Origin: Mycobacteroides immunogenum | Lineage (GTDB): Bacteria > Actinomycetota > Actinomycetes > Mycobacteriales > Mycobacteriaceae | Assembly (NCBI RefSeq): GCF_001605725.1 | Contig: NZ_CP011530.1 | Coordinates: 4,526,001 to 4,590,000, forward strand | Reading direction: 5' to 3' | DNA: 64,000 nt | Part shown: positions 8,208 to 17,359 of the stretch, piece by piece | Layout of the letters: every line of letters begins with the position of its first letter | How positions within the stretch are numbered: the first letter of the stretch is position 1 | Made by a program: the position numbers and the translations under genes | Notes under the pieces: model-generated | Told to the model about the DNA's origin: nothing | Database searches by the model: none | What the model saw: the letters and a program-made list of their open reading frames with translations, nothing else

Positions 8208-9857
8208 TTATCTCCGCCGGCTCTTCTTACGCGGCGGCGGCAACGCACCCTCGGTACGCAGCCGGGCGGCGTGCTCGGCAAGAGCCTCGACCAGCGGACC
8301 AACGGCCGCGGTCTCCGGCTGCACGTCCACCCGCAGCCCGAATTCGATGGCGGTCTCGGCCGTCTTGGGCCCGATGCACGCCACGATGGTGCGAGCATGC
8401 GGCTTGCCGGCGATGCCCACCAGGTTGCGCACCGTAGAGCTCGAGGTGAAGCAGACGGCGTCGAATCCACCGGTCTTGATCATCTCGCGGGTTTGCGCCG
8501 CGGGCGGTGCCGCACGCACGGTGCGGTAGGCGGTCACGTCATCGATCTCCCAGCCGCGCTCCCGCAGACCTTCGGCGAGGGTCTCGGTGGCAATGTCGGC
8601 GCGCGGCAACAGCACCCGGTTCACCGGGTCGAAAACGTCGTCGTAGGGCGGGAATTCGTCGAGCAGGCCCAGCGAGGACTGCTCACCGGCGGGCACCAAC
8701 TCGGGGTTGATCCCGAAGGCGCGCACCTTCTCGGCGGTGGCCTGGCCCACACATGCGATCTTCACGCCGGAGAACGCGCGCGCGTCCAGACCGAACTCCG
8801 CGAACTTCTCCCACACGGCACGCACCGCGTTGGTGGAGGTGAACACCACCCACTGGTATCGGCCATCGACCAAGCCCTTGACGGCCCTTTCCATTTGCGC
8901 GGGGCTGCGCGGCGGCTCGACAGCGATGGTGGGTACCTCGACGGGCAGCGCGCCGTAACCGACCAGCTTCTCGCTCATCTCGCCGGCCTGATCCTTGGTG
9001 CGCGGCACCAGCACGGTCCAGCCGTACAGGGCACGACTCTCCCACCAATTGAGCTTGGAGCGTCCGCCGACCACGCGGCCGATTGTCAGCACCAGGGCGC
9101 CTGTCATCGGTCCGTGCGGGTCATTGGCGTCCACCGGGACTCCGTCGATCAGCGAGCCCAGCGTGGTCTCCACGGTGCGCTGCGCGCAGGTGGTGCCCTG
9201 CGCGGTGACGGCGACCAGAGTCTGGTCGGCCAGTCCGTGCTCGATGAGCGACTTGGCGGCATCGGGTACATGCGTCGGGGTGGCGTGCAGAATCAGCGGG
9301 CCGGGGGCAGCGGCCAGCGCCGCCCAATCCACATCGCCGCGCACGTCGGCGACGGTGTGGGCCGAACCCGGGGGCAGACCCGCGTAGGCGGGGACCGCGG
9401 TGCTCGACGACAGGCCGGGCAGGATTTCGAATGCCACCTGGGTCCGCGTGACCGCGTGCACCTCGGCGAGCACCGAATCGATGGAGAGTGGGTCGCCGGC
9501 GACCAGCCGCACCACGTCCATCCCGTTCTTGGCCTCGGCGACGAGCGTCTTGGCGACATCGGCGGGATCACCCAGGGCAGGGCGAATGTCGATGGTGAGC
9601 GGGGGCTCGGCGGCGGCCTCGTTGTCGGCCGCGGCGGGCGCCTCGTCTCCGGCCGTCGCGGGTTTGACGGGCGCGGGTTCAGGAAGTTCGACCGCCGACC
9701 CGACGAGATCGAGTACCGCCTGCGGTACGTCGGGATCGGTGAACGCGACCGTGGCGCCTGTAAGCACCGCGCGCGCCCGGACGGTCAACAGACCGGGGTC
9801 TCCAGGTCCGGAACCAACGAACAGAATGCGCCCTGGCTTCTTACGCCCTCGGGTCAC
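8208..9857 (-). CDS. hemD: Uroporphyrinogen-III synthase with N-terminal SUMT-like domain
   Basis: Fusion protein of 549 residues. Residues 1-260 resemble a tetrapyrrole methyltransferase (SUMT/CobA), starting with the SAM-binding VGSGPGDPGLLT; residues about 275-530 are the HemD domain that cyclises hydroxymethylbilane to uroporphyrinogen III (VLVPRTKDQAGEMSEKL, VVFTSTNAVRAVW, FTSSSTVRNLVG). The methyltransferase half is odd: an Ala/Pro-rich insert (about 61-86) and a degenerate VRLVAGDPLSID where active SUMTs have a KGGDPF-FGRG motif. So synthase activity is well supported and methyltransferase activity is doubtful. It sits 31 nt after hemC. The C-terminus is Lys/Arg-rich. Confidence 0.95.
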   Translation of the reverse strand: MTRGRKKPGRILFVGSGPGDPGLLTVRARAVLTGATVAFTDPDVPQAVLDLVGSAVELPEPAPVKPATAGDEAPAAADNEAAAEPPLTIDIRPALGDPADVAKTLVAEAKNGMDVVRLVAGDPLSIDSVLAEVHAVTRTQVAFEILPGLSSSTAVPAYAGLPPGSAHTVADVRGDVDWAALAAAPGPLILHATPTHVPDAAKSLIEHGLADQTLVAVTAQGTTCAQRTVETTLGSLIDGVPVDANDPHGPMTGALVLTIGRVVGGRSKLNWWESRALYGWTVLVPRTKDQAGEMSEKLVGYGALPVEVPTIAVEPPRSPAQMERAVKGLVDGRYQWVVFTSTNAVRAVWEKFAEFGLDARAFSGVKIACVGQATAEKVRAFGINPELVPAGEQSSLGLLDEFPPYDDVFDPVNRVLLPRADIATETLAEGLRERGWEIDDVTAYRTVRAAPPAAQTREMIKTGGFDAVCFTSSSTVRNLVGIAGKPHARTIVACIGPKTAETAIEFGLRVDVQPETAAVGPLVEALAEHAARLRTEGALPPPRKKSRRR

Positions 9858-9888
9858 TACTGCCTCCCATATCGGCGGTTTGCGCCGC

Positions 9889-10812
9889 CTATTCAGCTGT
9901 CATCAGTGCTCGCGCACCGAGATCGAGCAGTTCCCTCGCGACCGCGAGCCCAAGCTCGGCGGCCCGATCGGGGGTACCAATCCCGGAGGCCCGAATCACG
10001 TCAGATCCGTCCAGCGCCGCCGCACATCCGCGCAACGACAGTTCGTCGAAGACGCGGCCTTCCTCATCAATCGACTCGACCACCTCGGCGATCGCGCCGA
10101 CTGGTGCGGTACAGCCCGCCTCCAGCTCGGCAAGCAGAGCCCTTTCAGCGGTCACCGCGGCGCGCGTGTCGGCGTGATCGAGTTCCGCCAGCACAGCCAC
10201 CAGATCGGTGGCCTCACTGCGGCACTCCACCGCCAGCGCTCCTTGAGCCGGCGCGGGCAACACCTGCACCGGTTCCAGTGTCTCGGTGATGTGGTCCAGA
10301 CGTCCGATTCGGGCCAAACCCGCCCGGGCGACTACCACACCATCAAGATCACCATTGGAGACCCTGCTCAACCTGGTATCCAGGTTGCCTCTTAGGGGGC
10401 GAATTTCCAAACCGAGACCCAGTGCTCTAAGCTGCGCGGCCCGCCGCGGAGACGAGGTACCGATGACAGATCCAGCGGGCAACTCCCCCAGCACCAATCC
10501 GTCCCGCGCCACCAAGGCATCGCGATAGTCCTCACGCGGCGGAATCGCGGGTATCACGAAGCGCGGATCGGCAGCCGTCGGCAAATCTTTGTAGGAGTGC
10601 ACGGCAACATCGACCACATCGCCGGCCATGGCCTCGCGCAGAGCGGCCGTGAAAACCCCCACACCGATTTGCTCCACGGGCGCGGCCGACTGGTCTCCGG
10701 CGGTGGTCACGATTACCAGCTCGGCCTCGTGCCCCTTGGCGCGCAGCGCGTCCCGAATGACCCCGGCTTGAGTCGTCGCCAACAGGCTGCCGCGGGTACC
10801 AATTCGGATCAT
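9889..10812 (-). CDS. hemC: Hydroxymethylbilane synthase (porphobilinogen deaminase)
   Basis: Polymerises four porphobilinogen units to hydroxymethylbilane. The 307 residues carry the family signature [14 protein letters not shown] at the start, the substrate-binding VHSYKDLPT (about 71-79) and IGTSSPRR (117-124), and the dipyrromethane cofactor cysteine in [10 protein letters not shown] (Cys234). It lies between hemA (71-nt gap) and hemD (31-nt gap) on the same strand, consistent with one transcript. The ATG at 10812 gives the normal N-terminus. Confidence 0.97.
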   Translation of the reverse strand: MIRIGTRGSLLATTQAGVIRDALRAKGHEAELVIVTTAGDQSAAPVEQIGVGVFTAALREAMAGDVVDVAVHSYKDLPTAADPRFVIPAIPPREDYRDALVARDGLVLGELPAGSVIGTSSPRRAAQLRALGLGLEIRPLRGNLDTRLSRVSNGDLDGVVVARAGLARIGRLDHITETLEPVQVLPAPAQGALAVECRSEATDLVAVLAELDHADTRAAVTAERALLAELEAGCTAPVGAIAEVVESIDEEGRVFDELSLRGCAAALDGSDVIRASGIGTPDRAAELGLAVARELLDLGARALMTAE

Positions 10813-10883
10813 GGATGAGCCTCTCGGGCGATGACGGTCACGGTTGGGCGAGCCTCTCGGCGTGGAACATCAACCACGACGCG

Positions 10884-12215
10884 CTATTCGTGCAATTCCT
10901 TTGCTGCCAGCGGTAGTTCACCGGCCGTCGCGACCGCCTCAACGGTGTGCGGATCGAGTTCGAACAGCTCGCGCAACGCCTCGGCATAGCTGTCGCCGCC
11001 GGGAGCCGATGCCAGCTGCTTCACCCGCACGGTAGGGGCGTGCAGCAGCTTGTCGACGACCCGGCGCACGGTCTTGGCAACCTCGTCCCGTTCGGCCCCG
11101 GCCAGACCCGGCAGGCGGCCATCCAGGCGCAGTAGTTCAGCCTCCACGACCTCGGCGGCGCGCTGGCGCAACGCGGTGACCGTCGGGGTCACCTCCGCCA
11201 TCCGCTCGCCGGTCAGGTATCGGGCGACCTCGTCGTTGACGATCTGCCGGGCCGCGCCCGCATCGTTGGCCGCGGCCCGCGCGGTGGGTTCGCGCTGGAT
11301 GCGTTCCATGTCCACCACGACCACGCCGGGCAAGCCGGCCACGGTCGGATCGACATCGCGGGGCATACCCAGGTCGCAGAAGACCAGTTGACGGCCGCCC
11401 TCCAGCGCATGGTGTACATCGGCCAGCGAGATCACCGGACGGACGGCCCCGGTGCAGGACACCACGACATCGGCCTGGGCCAGCGCCTGATCCAGGTTGT
11501 CCAGGGTGATCGCCTGAGCATTCACGCCGGCCTCGCGGGCCGTCGCGGCGAGGCGCCGCGCGCGTTCGGCGCTGCGGTTCACCACCCAGAGGTTGTCGAT
11601 ACCCGCCCGGATCAGCTGCGCGGTGGCCAGCGAGCCCATCGACCCGGCACCCACAACGGCCGCGGTACGCCCCGGCAGACCATCGAGCTTCTTGTCGGCC
11701 AGGTCCAGCGCCACCGACACCACGGAGGCGCCCGCCGCGTCGATTCCGGTCTCCGAATGCACCCGCTTGCCCACCCGCAGCGCGCTCTGCGACAGCTCGT
11801 GCAGCACCCGGCCCACGGCTTGATGCGATTCGGCGGTGGCGTAGGCGTTGCGCACCTGACCCAGCACCTGCTGCTCGCCGATCACCATGGAATCCAGGCC
11901 ACTGGCCACCGCGAACAGATGCTCGACGGCCGCCTCGCTGTAGCGGACGTAGGCGTATTTGGTGAGTTCGTTCATGCCCATGCCGGCATGCCGGGCAATG
12001 GCCTCGCCGATGATGGTCAGACCGCCGTGGAAGGCTTCGACCACCGCATAGACCTCGACCCGATTGCAGGTCGAGAGCACCATTACCTCGGTGACCAGGG
12101 GTGATTGCAGAATATGTTCGATGATCTTGGGCTGATCGGCCTCGCCAATCGCCAGCTTCTCCAGCACCGGCACAGGCGCGCTACGGTGCGAGGCTCCGAA
12201 CAGCAAGACGCTCAC
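10884..12215 (-). CDS. hemA: Glutamyl-tRNA reductase
   Basis: First committed step of C5-pathway tetrapyrrole synthesis: reduces glutamyl-tRNA to glutamate-1-semialdehyde with NADPH. The 443 residues start with [13 protein letters not shown] and hold the catalytic cysteine in [11 protein letters not shown] (Cys50), the tRNA-recognition/catalytic domain, the NADPH-binding [11 protein letters not shown] (about 188-198) and the C-terminal helical dimerisation domain. The gene opens the haem operon. A perfect 14-bp palindrome lies 14 nt before the ATG and may regulate the operon. Confidence 0.97.
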   Translation of the reverse strand: MSVLLFGASHRSAPVPVLEKLAIGEADQPKIIEHILQSPLVTEVMVLSTCNRVEVYAVVEAFHGGLTIIGEAIARHAGMGMNELTKYAYVRYSEAAVEHLFAVASGLDSMVIGEQQVLGQVRNAYATAESHQAVGRVLHELSQSALRVGKRVHSETGIDAAGASVVSVALDLADKKLDGLPGRTAAVVGAGSMGSLATAQLIRAGIDNLWVVNRSAERARRLAATAREAGVNAQAITLDNLDQALAQADVVVSCTGAVRPVISLADVHHALEGGRQLVFCDLGMPRDVDPTVAGLPGVVVVDMERIQREPTARAAANDAGAARQIVNDEVARYLTGERMAEVTPTVTALRQRAAEVVEAELLRLDGRLPGLAGAERDEVAKTVRRVVDKLLHAPTVRVKQLASAPGGDSYAEALRELFELDPHTVEAVATAGELPLAAKELHE

Positions 12216-12228
12216 CGCAGGTCACTGT

Positions 12229-12242
12229 CCTGACATGTCAGG
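12229..12242. promoter_or_regulatory. Perfect palindrome upstream of hemA
   Basis: CCTGACATGTCAGG is fully self-complementary and lies 14 nt upstream of the hemA start, where a repressor or activator of the haem operon could bind. It shares TGACAT/ATGTCA half-sites with the island operator but lacks the 6-nt spacer, so it is probably for a different protein. Confidence 0.5.
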
Positions 12243-12359
12243 GCCTGACGCTCTTCGCGCAAGCGGCTCATCACTGTCCAGCTCCCTTGCTTTTGGTGAG
12301 GCTCGAACTCCATGCACGGTAGCCCGAACATGGCCACTGGGCAAAATCCAAACAGCCTG

Positions 12360-12614
12360 TTATCGGTCACGTTTCAGGTCCGCCCGGAGCCGGGGCTCGT
12401 CCACTTCCCAGTAGCTGTGCTCCTGACCGTCGAGCAGAACCACGGGAAGCCGGTCGCCGAACTCGGCACGCAGCGTGGAATCTGTGACGGCGGCCTCATC
12501 AACATCGGTGACGGTGAGTGTGACCCCGAACTCGTCGGCCAGGGCCGCCAATTCGCCCTGAGCACGTTCACAGGCAGAGCATCCCGCCCGCGTGAGCAGC
12601 GTTAGCGATGTCAT
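12360..12614 (-). CDS. Glutaredoxin-like thiol oxidoreductase (Rv0508-like)
   Basis: An 84-residue thioredoxin-fold protein with the redox motif CSAC at residues 12-15 after a beta strand (LTLLTRAG), then the cis-Pro region RLPVVLLDG. This is the DUF836/glutaredoxin-like family found next to hemA in mycobacteria (Rv0508 in M. tuberculosis). The ATG at 12614 is preferred; the frame stays open upstream, but that would run into the divergent serB1 gene. Its substrate is unknown. It is 145 nt upstream of hemA on the same strand. Confidence 0.88.
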   Translation of the reverse strand: MTSLTLLTRAGCSACERAQGELAALADEFGVTLTVTDVDEAAVTDSTLRAEFGDRLPVVLLDGQEHSYWEVDEPRLRADLKRDR

Positions 12615-12711
12615 ATGCCAATTCTGCCACCGGGTCCCCCGAGTACTCGCCACCCTCAGTAGGGTTGAACGGCATTCGCACGCGGCGCACAGGAAGGGCG
12701 GGTAACCAGTC

Positions 12712-13629
12712 ATGACCAGCCCCCAGATCAACGGTGAACCCCCTGCCGAGGACTCACGCGAGGAGCAGCTGCTTGCCGAGGCGTTCGCCGAAGACGTCGC
12801 GCGTGCCGCCTCCTTCGCCGACGCCGACGCGGCCGACGAACCGCCGCCGGGACCTCCTCCCGCAGATCTGACCGCGGCCGCGTTTTTCGATGTCGACAAC
12901 ACGCTGGTGCATGGTTCCTCGCTGGTCCATTTCGGTCGCGGCCTGGCGCAGCGCGATTACTTCCAGTACTCGGACATGCTGCAGTTCGTCTGGGCACAGG
13001 CGAAGTTCCGGCTGACCGGCCGCGAGAACTCCGATGATGTCGCGGCGGGCCGGCAGAAGGCGCTCTCGTTCATCGAAGGGCGCAGCGTCGACGAGCTCGT
13101 CGCGCTCAGCGAGGAGATCTACGACGAGACCATCGCCGACAAGATCTGGCCCGGCACCCGGGCGCTGACACAGATGCACCTCGATGCCGGCCAACAGGTA
13201 TGGCTCGTCACGGCCACACCCAAGGAGCTGGCCGAGACCATCGCTCGCCGGCTGGGCCTCACCGGAGCGCTGGGCACCGTCGCCGAATCGGTGGACGGCG
13301 TCTTCACCGGGCGTCTGGTCGGCGACATCCTGCACGGTCCGGGCAAGGCACGCGCCGTCCGCAACCTGGCCATCCGTAATGGGCTGAACCTCAAGCGTTG
13401 CACCGCTTACAGCGACAGCGTCAACGATGTGCCGATGTTGTCCCTGGTGGGTACCGCGGTGGCCATCAATCCGGACGCCGAGCTACGCGATGTCGCACGG
13501 CGCAGAGGCTGGGAGGTACGCGACTTCCGTACCGCCCGCAAGGCCGCCCGCATCGGTGTGCCGTCGGCGGTGCTGCTGGGCGCCGCGGGCGGCGCGTTGG
13601 CGGCCGCATTGGCCCGCCGAGAGAAGTGA
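12712..13629 (+). CDS. serB1: HAD-IB family phosphatase (SerB1-like)
   Basis: HAD-superfamily hydrolase of subfamily IB, the family of phosphoserine phosphatases. After a 50-residue acidic, Pro-rich N-terminal extension come motif I ([11 protein letters not shown], nucleophile Asp60), motif II (WLVTATP), the conserved Lys region (GPGKARAV) and motif III ([11 protein letters not shown]). A hydrophobic C-terminal stretch ([16 protein letters not shown]) may touch the membrane. The gene order hemA-glutaredoxin-serB1 matches M. tuberculosis Rv0509-Rv0508-Rv0505c, although mmpS2/mmpL2 are absent here. Serine synthesis is the family assumption; the true substrate may differ. Confidence 0.85.
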   Translation: MTSPQINGEPPAEDSREEQLLAEAFAEDVARAASFADADAADEPPPGPPPADLTAAAFFDVDNTLVHGSSLVHFGRGLAQRDYFQYSDMLQFVWAQAKFRLTGRENSDDVAAGRQKALSFIEGRSVDELVALSEEIYDETIADKIWPGTRALTQMHLDAGQQVWLVTATPKELAETIARRLGLTGALGTVAESVDGVFTGRLVGDILHGPGKARAVRNLAIRNGLNLKRCTAYSDSVNDVPMLSLVGTAVAINPDAELRDVARRRGWEVRDFRTARKAARIGVPSAVLLGAAGGALAAALARREK

Positions 13630-13715
13630 CCTTCAGCATTACCGCTGCTGATAGGCTCAGCGCCGCTCGAACTGTCCAAGATTCGTCACTGACCTGCAGC
13701 GAAATGGGTTAATGC

Positions 13716-14183
13716 ATGGCCATCCGCCAAGACATCGTCGGAACGCACTACCGCTACCCCGATTACTTCGAGGTGGGTCGCGAGAAGATGCGTGAATTCG
13801 CGGCGGCCATCAAAGACGAGTGCGAGGTCAACTCCGGCGTCGTCGCACCCATCACCTTCCTGGCCGTCGCGGGGCGGCGTGTGCAGCACAAGATCTTCAC
13901 CGAGATGGACCTGCCCATCAATGTGGCGCGGGTGCTGCACCGCGACCAGAAGCTCAAGTTCCACCGGCCGATCAGGGTCGGCGACCGGTTGTACTTCGAC
14001 AGCTACCTGGACAGCGTGCTGGAGTCCCACGGCATGGTGACCGCCGAAGTGCGTGCCGAGGTCACCGACGAGAACGGTGAGCCCGTCGCCACCAGCATTG
14101 TGACGATGATCGGCGAGGCCGAGGGGCACGAGACCGACGCGGCTGCCATGGCCGCGAACATCGCCTCACATCGCAAGAACTAG
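13716..14183 (+). CDS. MaoC/FAS1-like dehydratase N-terminal domain protein (HadA-like, Rv0504c-like)
   Basis: A 155-residue hot-dog-fold protein of the FAS1-like dehydratase family. The N-terminus ([27 protein letters not shown]) is the signature of mycobacterial HadA/HadC-type (3R)-hydroxyacyl dehydratase subunits. These lack the full catalytic His/Asp pair and usually pair with a HadB-like protein, none of which is nearby. It follows serB1 by 86 nt, in the order of Rv0504c/Rv0505c in M. tuberculosis. A role in fatty-acid or mycolate elongation is inferred from the family. Its stop overlaps the converging AraC gene by 4 nt, which marks the edge of the conserved block. Confidence 0.85.
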   Translation: MAIRQDIVGTHYRYPDYFEVGREKMREFAAAIKDECEVNSGVVAPITFLAVAGRRVQHKIFTEMDLPINVARVLHRDQKLKFHRPIRVGDRLYFDSYLDSVLESHGMVTAEVRAEVTDENGEPVATSIVTMIGEAEGHETDAAAMAANIASHRKN

Positions 14184-15214
14184 ACGCGCCTGCGGCTCAG
14201 CCGGTATGCACTCGGGGTGGTGCCGAACCAGCGTCGACAACTCCGGGTGAACACGCTCTGCTCGGCATAGCCGAGTTGCCTGCTCAGATGATCCAAGCTC
14301 AGATCGGTGTCCGACAACAGCCTCTCTGCCGCTTCCCGGCGCGTCTGGTCGACGAGTTCGGCGAAGGTCGTGCCCTCGACTCCGAGTCGTCGCTGCAATG
14401 TCTTGGGATGGACTCCGAGATGTAACGCGATGTCTCCCAACCCGATCGCCCCCGTCGGCAGCAGCTGCCGGATGAGCATCCGGGCTAACTGACTGGAGTC
14501 GGGTGTGCGGTTCGCGTGAGTACCCGTCAGGTAGTCGACGGCGGTCTGATGAGCGAGATGGTCCTTGGGCAGCGACTTCTGCATGTCGGTGACACGCAAC
14601 GTGAATCCGCCGACGGGTTCGCAGAAGAACGGTGGACACCCGAAATAGCGCTGATACCCCGAGGTGGCGGTGAGCGCCTGATGCGGCAGATGTACCGACA
14701 CCGGCCGGTACCCGGCGCCCAGGAAGTGGTGCAATACCCGCAGCGTGACGCCAAGGGATAGCTCGACGGCCTGCGCCTGGGGAGGAGCAGGATTCAGCAG
14801 GTATTCGAATTCGAACCGGCACAGCTCGGGATTGGGATGCTCCGTCATGCGGGCGCTGATGACCGGACAGTAGGCGCCCATGAATTTTTCGAGAATGGCG
14901 AAAGCGTCGGCGACCGTGGCGGCCGTACGCGCCGCCAAACCGACCGGGCCTAGGATCTCGATGCCCTGCCGCCGGGCCAGCTGGCGACCGAAGTCCGGCG
15001 CGTTGAGCGCGGTCGCGGTGTCCTCCAAGGCGCGGGCCCCGTTGGGTAGCGAGATAAACCTCTCGTACGCGCCCGCGTCGGCGGGCGAAATCCTGGCCCC
15101 AGCAAGCAGTCTGCTGCCGTCGCCTCCGAGCTCGGCCACCAACTGGTGGTAGTTGGTGAGCGCCGAGCCCCGGATGACGGCCATGTCCCGAACTGTCAAA
15201 TATTTGTCTTCCAT
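14180..15214 (-). CDS. AraC family transcriptional regulator
   Basis: A 344-residue regulator with an N-terminal arabinose-binding-like (OruR/ArgR-type) domain and a C-terminal AraC double HTH (about residues 245-335: [21 protein letters not shown], then [34 protein letters not shown]). It is divergent from the DUF1254 lipoprotein gene (78-nt gap) and probably controls it. The ATG at 15214 gives [13 protein letters not shown]; a TTG two codons upstream is possible. A short palindrome TTGTC-AA-GACAA (15214-15225) covers the start and may be an operator. Confidence 0.9.
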   Translation of the reverse strand: MEDKYLTVRDMAVIRGSALTNYHQLVAELGGDGSRLLAGARISPADAGAYERFISLPNGARALEDTATALNAPDFGRQLARRQGIEILGPVGLAARTAATVADAFAILEKFMGAYCPVISARMTEHPNPELCRFEFEYLLNPAPPQAQAVELSLGVTLRVLHHFLGAGYRPVSVHLPHQALTATSGYQRYFGCPPFFCEPVGGFTLRVTDMQKSLPKDHLAHQTAVDYLTGTHANRTPDSSQLARMLIRQLLPTGAIGLGDIALHLGVHPKTLQRRLGVEGTTFAELVDQTRREAAERLLSDTDLSLDHLSRQLGYAEQSVFTRSCRRWFGTTPSAYRLSRRRV

Positions 15215-15292
15215 TGTCAAGACAAGTAGGTCGAACGTGCTGCACGATCAACGTTCGGCGACCAAGATCGCCATAACAGGAGAGGGCGAGCC

Positions 15293-16726
15293 GTGGGAAT
15301 TCGGCGTACACAGTGGACCAAATTATTGGTCGTGATGAGCACCGTCGCGCTGGCAACCGGACTTACCGGCTGCTCGAAAGATTCTGACTCACAGAAGCTT
15401 TCCACCGATGAAGCGAAGTCCATCGCGATGGATGCCTACGTCTACGGCTACGCCCTCATTACCATGGAAATGACTCGCCGCGTGATGACCAACGTGGAGA
15501 AGCCCGAGGCCCCGCGGGCCCCCATGGGGCAGCTGATGCGCATGCGGGAGTACCCCAACGCCGCTTTCCGTGACGTCACCGCCCCTAACGCAGACACCCT
15601 GTACACCAACGGGTTCGTCGATGTCGGCAAGGAACCGTGGATTCTCAGTCTGCCGGAGGCGGATGGCCGGTATTACCTCTTTCCCATGCTGGACGGGTTC
15701 ACCAATGTCTTCGAGGTTCCCGGAAAACGCACCACCGGCACCGGCCCACAGACCTACGCCATCACCGGCCCTGGCTGGAAAGGAACACTGCCCCAAGGTG
15801 TCACCGAGTACAAGTCGCCAACGGCACTGGTATGGCTACTGGGTCGCATCTACTGCACCGGCACCCCGGAGGATTACGCCGCCGTGCACAAGCTGCAGGA
15901 TGCTATTTCCTTGGTGCCGCTGAGCTCGTACGGCAAGCCCTACAGCCCACCGGCCGGGACGGTCGATCCCACTGTCAATATGAAAACACCTGTCCGCGAA
16001 CAGGTTAACAACCTGAGCGTCAAGGATTACTTCAACCTGCTGGCCACCCTATTGAAGGACAATCCGCCCACCGAGGCCGACAAGCCGATGCTGGAGAAGA
16101 TGGCCACGATCGGCATCGAGGCCGGAAAGCCCTTCGAAATAGACAAACTCGGCGCCGATACCGTCAGTGCCCTGCAGTCGGTGCCCAAGGAAGCATTCGA
16201 CAAGATCATGGCGCACTTCAAGGATGCCGGCGAGAACATCAACGGATGGGTGTTCACCACGAAGACCGGTTTGTACGGCACGGACTATCTACAGCGAGCG
16301 ATGATCACAGCTATCGGCTTGGGGGCCAACCGACCCCAAGATGCCGTCTATCCCACCTCCGAGGTCGACAGCACCGGCAAGCCGTACGACGGAGCCAACA
16401 AGTACGTCCTGCATTTCGGCAAAGGACAGTTCCCGCCAGCCGAGGGTTTCTGGTCATTGACCATGTACGACGCCGGAATGTTCTTCGTCGATAATCCGCT
16501 GGGCCGCTACACCCTGAGCCAGCGCAATACCTTTACCGCCAACCCCGACGGTTCGGTCGATCTGTATCTGCAACACGAGAATCCGGGCCCCGGCAAGGAA
16601 GCAAACTGGCTCCCGGCACCCACCGGGAAGTTCAATCTCATGCTTCGCCTCTACTGGCCTAAGGAGACCCCGCCGTCGATCATCGATGGCACCTGGAAAC
16701 CGCCCGCTGTCCAACGAATCCCGTAA
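15293..16726 (+). CDS. DUF1254/DUF1214 lipoprotein
   Basis: A 477-residue secreted lipoprotein: signal peptide with lipobox LTGC at about residues 24-27, then a DUF1254 domain (Y-YGYAL, FRDVTAPNADTLYTNGFVDV) and a C-terminal DUF1214 domain (FWSLTMYDAGMFFVDNPLGRYTLSQR). Proteins with this pair are common in environmental bacteria, and their molecular role is unknown. The start is GTG 15293, preceded by AGGAGAGGG. It begins a run with a haemophore-type gene and a small exported gene, spaced by 10 nt and then a 4-nt overlap, which suggests one transcript. Confidence 0.88.
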   Translation: MGIRRTQWTKLLVVMSTVALATGLTGCSKDSDSQKLSTDEAKSIAMDAYVYGYALITMEMTRRVMTNVEKPEAPRAPMGQLMRMREYPNAAFRDVTAPNADTLYTNGFVDVGKEPWILSLPEADGRYYLFPMLDGFTNVFEVPGKRTTGTGPQTYAITGPGWKGTLPQGVTEYKSPTALVWLLGRIYCTGTPEDYAAVHKLQDAISLVPLSSYGKPYSPPAGTVDPTVNMKTPVREQVNNLSVKDYFNLLATLLKDNPPTEADKPMLEKMATIGIEAGKPFEIDKLGADTVSALQSVPKEAFDKIMAHFKDAGENINGWVFTTKTGLYGTDYLQRAMITAIGLGANRPQDAVYPTSEVDSTGKPYDGANKYVLHFGKGQFPPAEGFWSLTMYDAGMFFVDNPLGRYTLSQRNTFTANPDGSVDLYLQHENPGPGKEANWLPAPTGKFNLMLRLYWPKETPPSIIDGTWKPPAVQRIP

Positions 16727-16736
16727 GGAGCCGTTC

Positions 16737-17081
16737 ATGAAACTGATTGCCACAGGCCTATTTACGGCCCTGGGTGCTGCGGCGCTCGTCACCGCGGCAG
16801 CCGCCAACGCTGATCCGGAGCGGCCACCCAACTGCACGGCGGCCGATTTGGCCGGGGTCTCGGCAGGTGTGGCCGCCTCCACGTCGAGCTATCTGTTCAC
16901 CCATCCGGACGTGAACGACTTCTTCACAAGCCAGGCGGGCAAGCCGCATAGTGAGGTACAGAGCGCGGTACGGGCCTACTTCAGCACCAATCCGGATGCC
17001 GAGAACGATCTACGCGCCATCCGTCAGCCCGTCGTCGACTTCCGTGAGCGGTGCCAGCTGCCGCAGGAGCGCCAGCCGTGA
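16737..17081 (+). CDS. Haemophore-related secreted protein (Rv0203-like family)
   Basis: A 114-residue exported protein with a Sec signal peptide ending near ANADPE, then a small helical domain with two cysteines (in PNCTAAD and RERCQLP). The pattern CTAADLAGVSAGVAASTSSYLFTHPDVNDFF matches the mycobacterial haemophore-related family that includes Rv0203. Haem binding here is inferred from the family only. The ATG at 16737 is preceded by AAGGAG with a 7-nt spacer. It overlaps the following gene by 4 nt. The gene lies a few kb from the haem synthesis cluster. Confidence 0.85.
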   Translation: MKLIATGLFTALGAAALVTAAAANADPERPPNCTAADLAGVSAGVAASTSSYLFTHPDVNDFFTSQAGKPHSEVQSAVRAYFSTNPDAENDLRAIRQPVVDFRERCQLPQERQP

Positions 17082-17359
17082 GGCGGGTGACGGCAGCGCT
17101 AACCGTCGCCGTGGCCTTCGCCGGCCTGCTGCCAGTTATGCAACCGACAGCCAATGCCGACGTCTGCGTCGGTGGCGGCCGACGGATTTCGGTGAGTGGC
17201 TGCGCCAACATCGCCGATACGGTGCAGCGTTACGCGCCCCCGCCCGAGGACTACGCACCCCTGCCGGACGACCCTCCGCCTCCCCCACCCGCACCGAATG
17301 TTCATGCGTGCGTGGGGTACAACGGCCGGTGGGTCAGCGCGAGCGGTTGTAATCCCTAA
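17078..17359 (+). CDS. Small exported Pro-rich protein with two CVG...SGC repeats
   Basis: A 93-residue protein with a signal peptide ending near ANADVC. The mature part holds two copies of a 15-16 residue motif (CVGGGRRISVSGC and CVGYNGRWVSASGC) separated by a Pro-rich linker (about 15 Pro). Each motif has two cysteines, so two small disulfide loops are likely. GTG 17078 overlaps the upstream stop as GTGA, so it is coupled to the haemophore-type gene. I do not recognise a named family. Confidence 0.75.
   Translation: MRRVTAALTVAVAFAGLLPVMQPTANADVCVGGGRRISVSGCANIADTVQRYAPPPEDYAPLPDDPPPPPPAPNVHACVGYNGRWVSASGCNP

Noticed and set aside
8271..10289. 672-codon plus-strand frame opposite hemD and hemC
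   Set aside because: Shadow of two well-identified genes; low-complexity Gly/Arg/His composition and no motif.
12360..12902. Longer 180-codon version of the glutaredoxin-like gene
   Set aside because: The upstream extension overlaps the divergent serB1 gene and is Ser/Ala-rich without homology; ATG 12614 gives the normal small protein.
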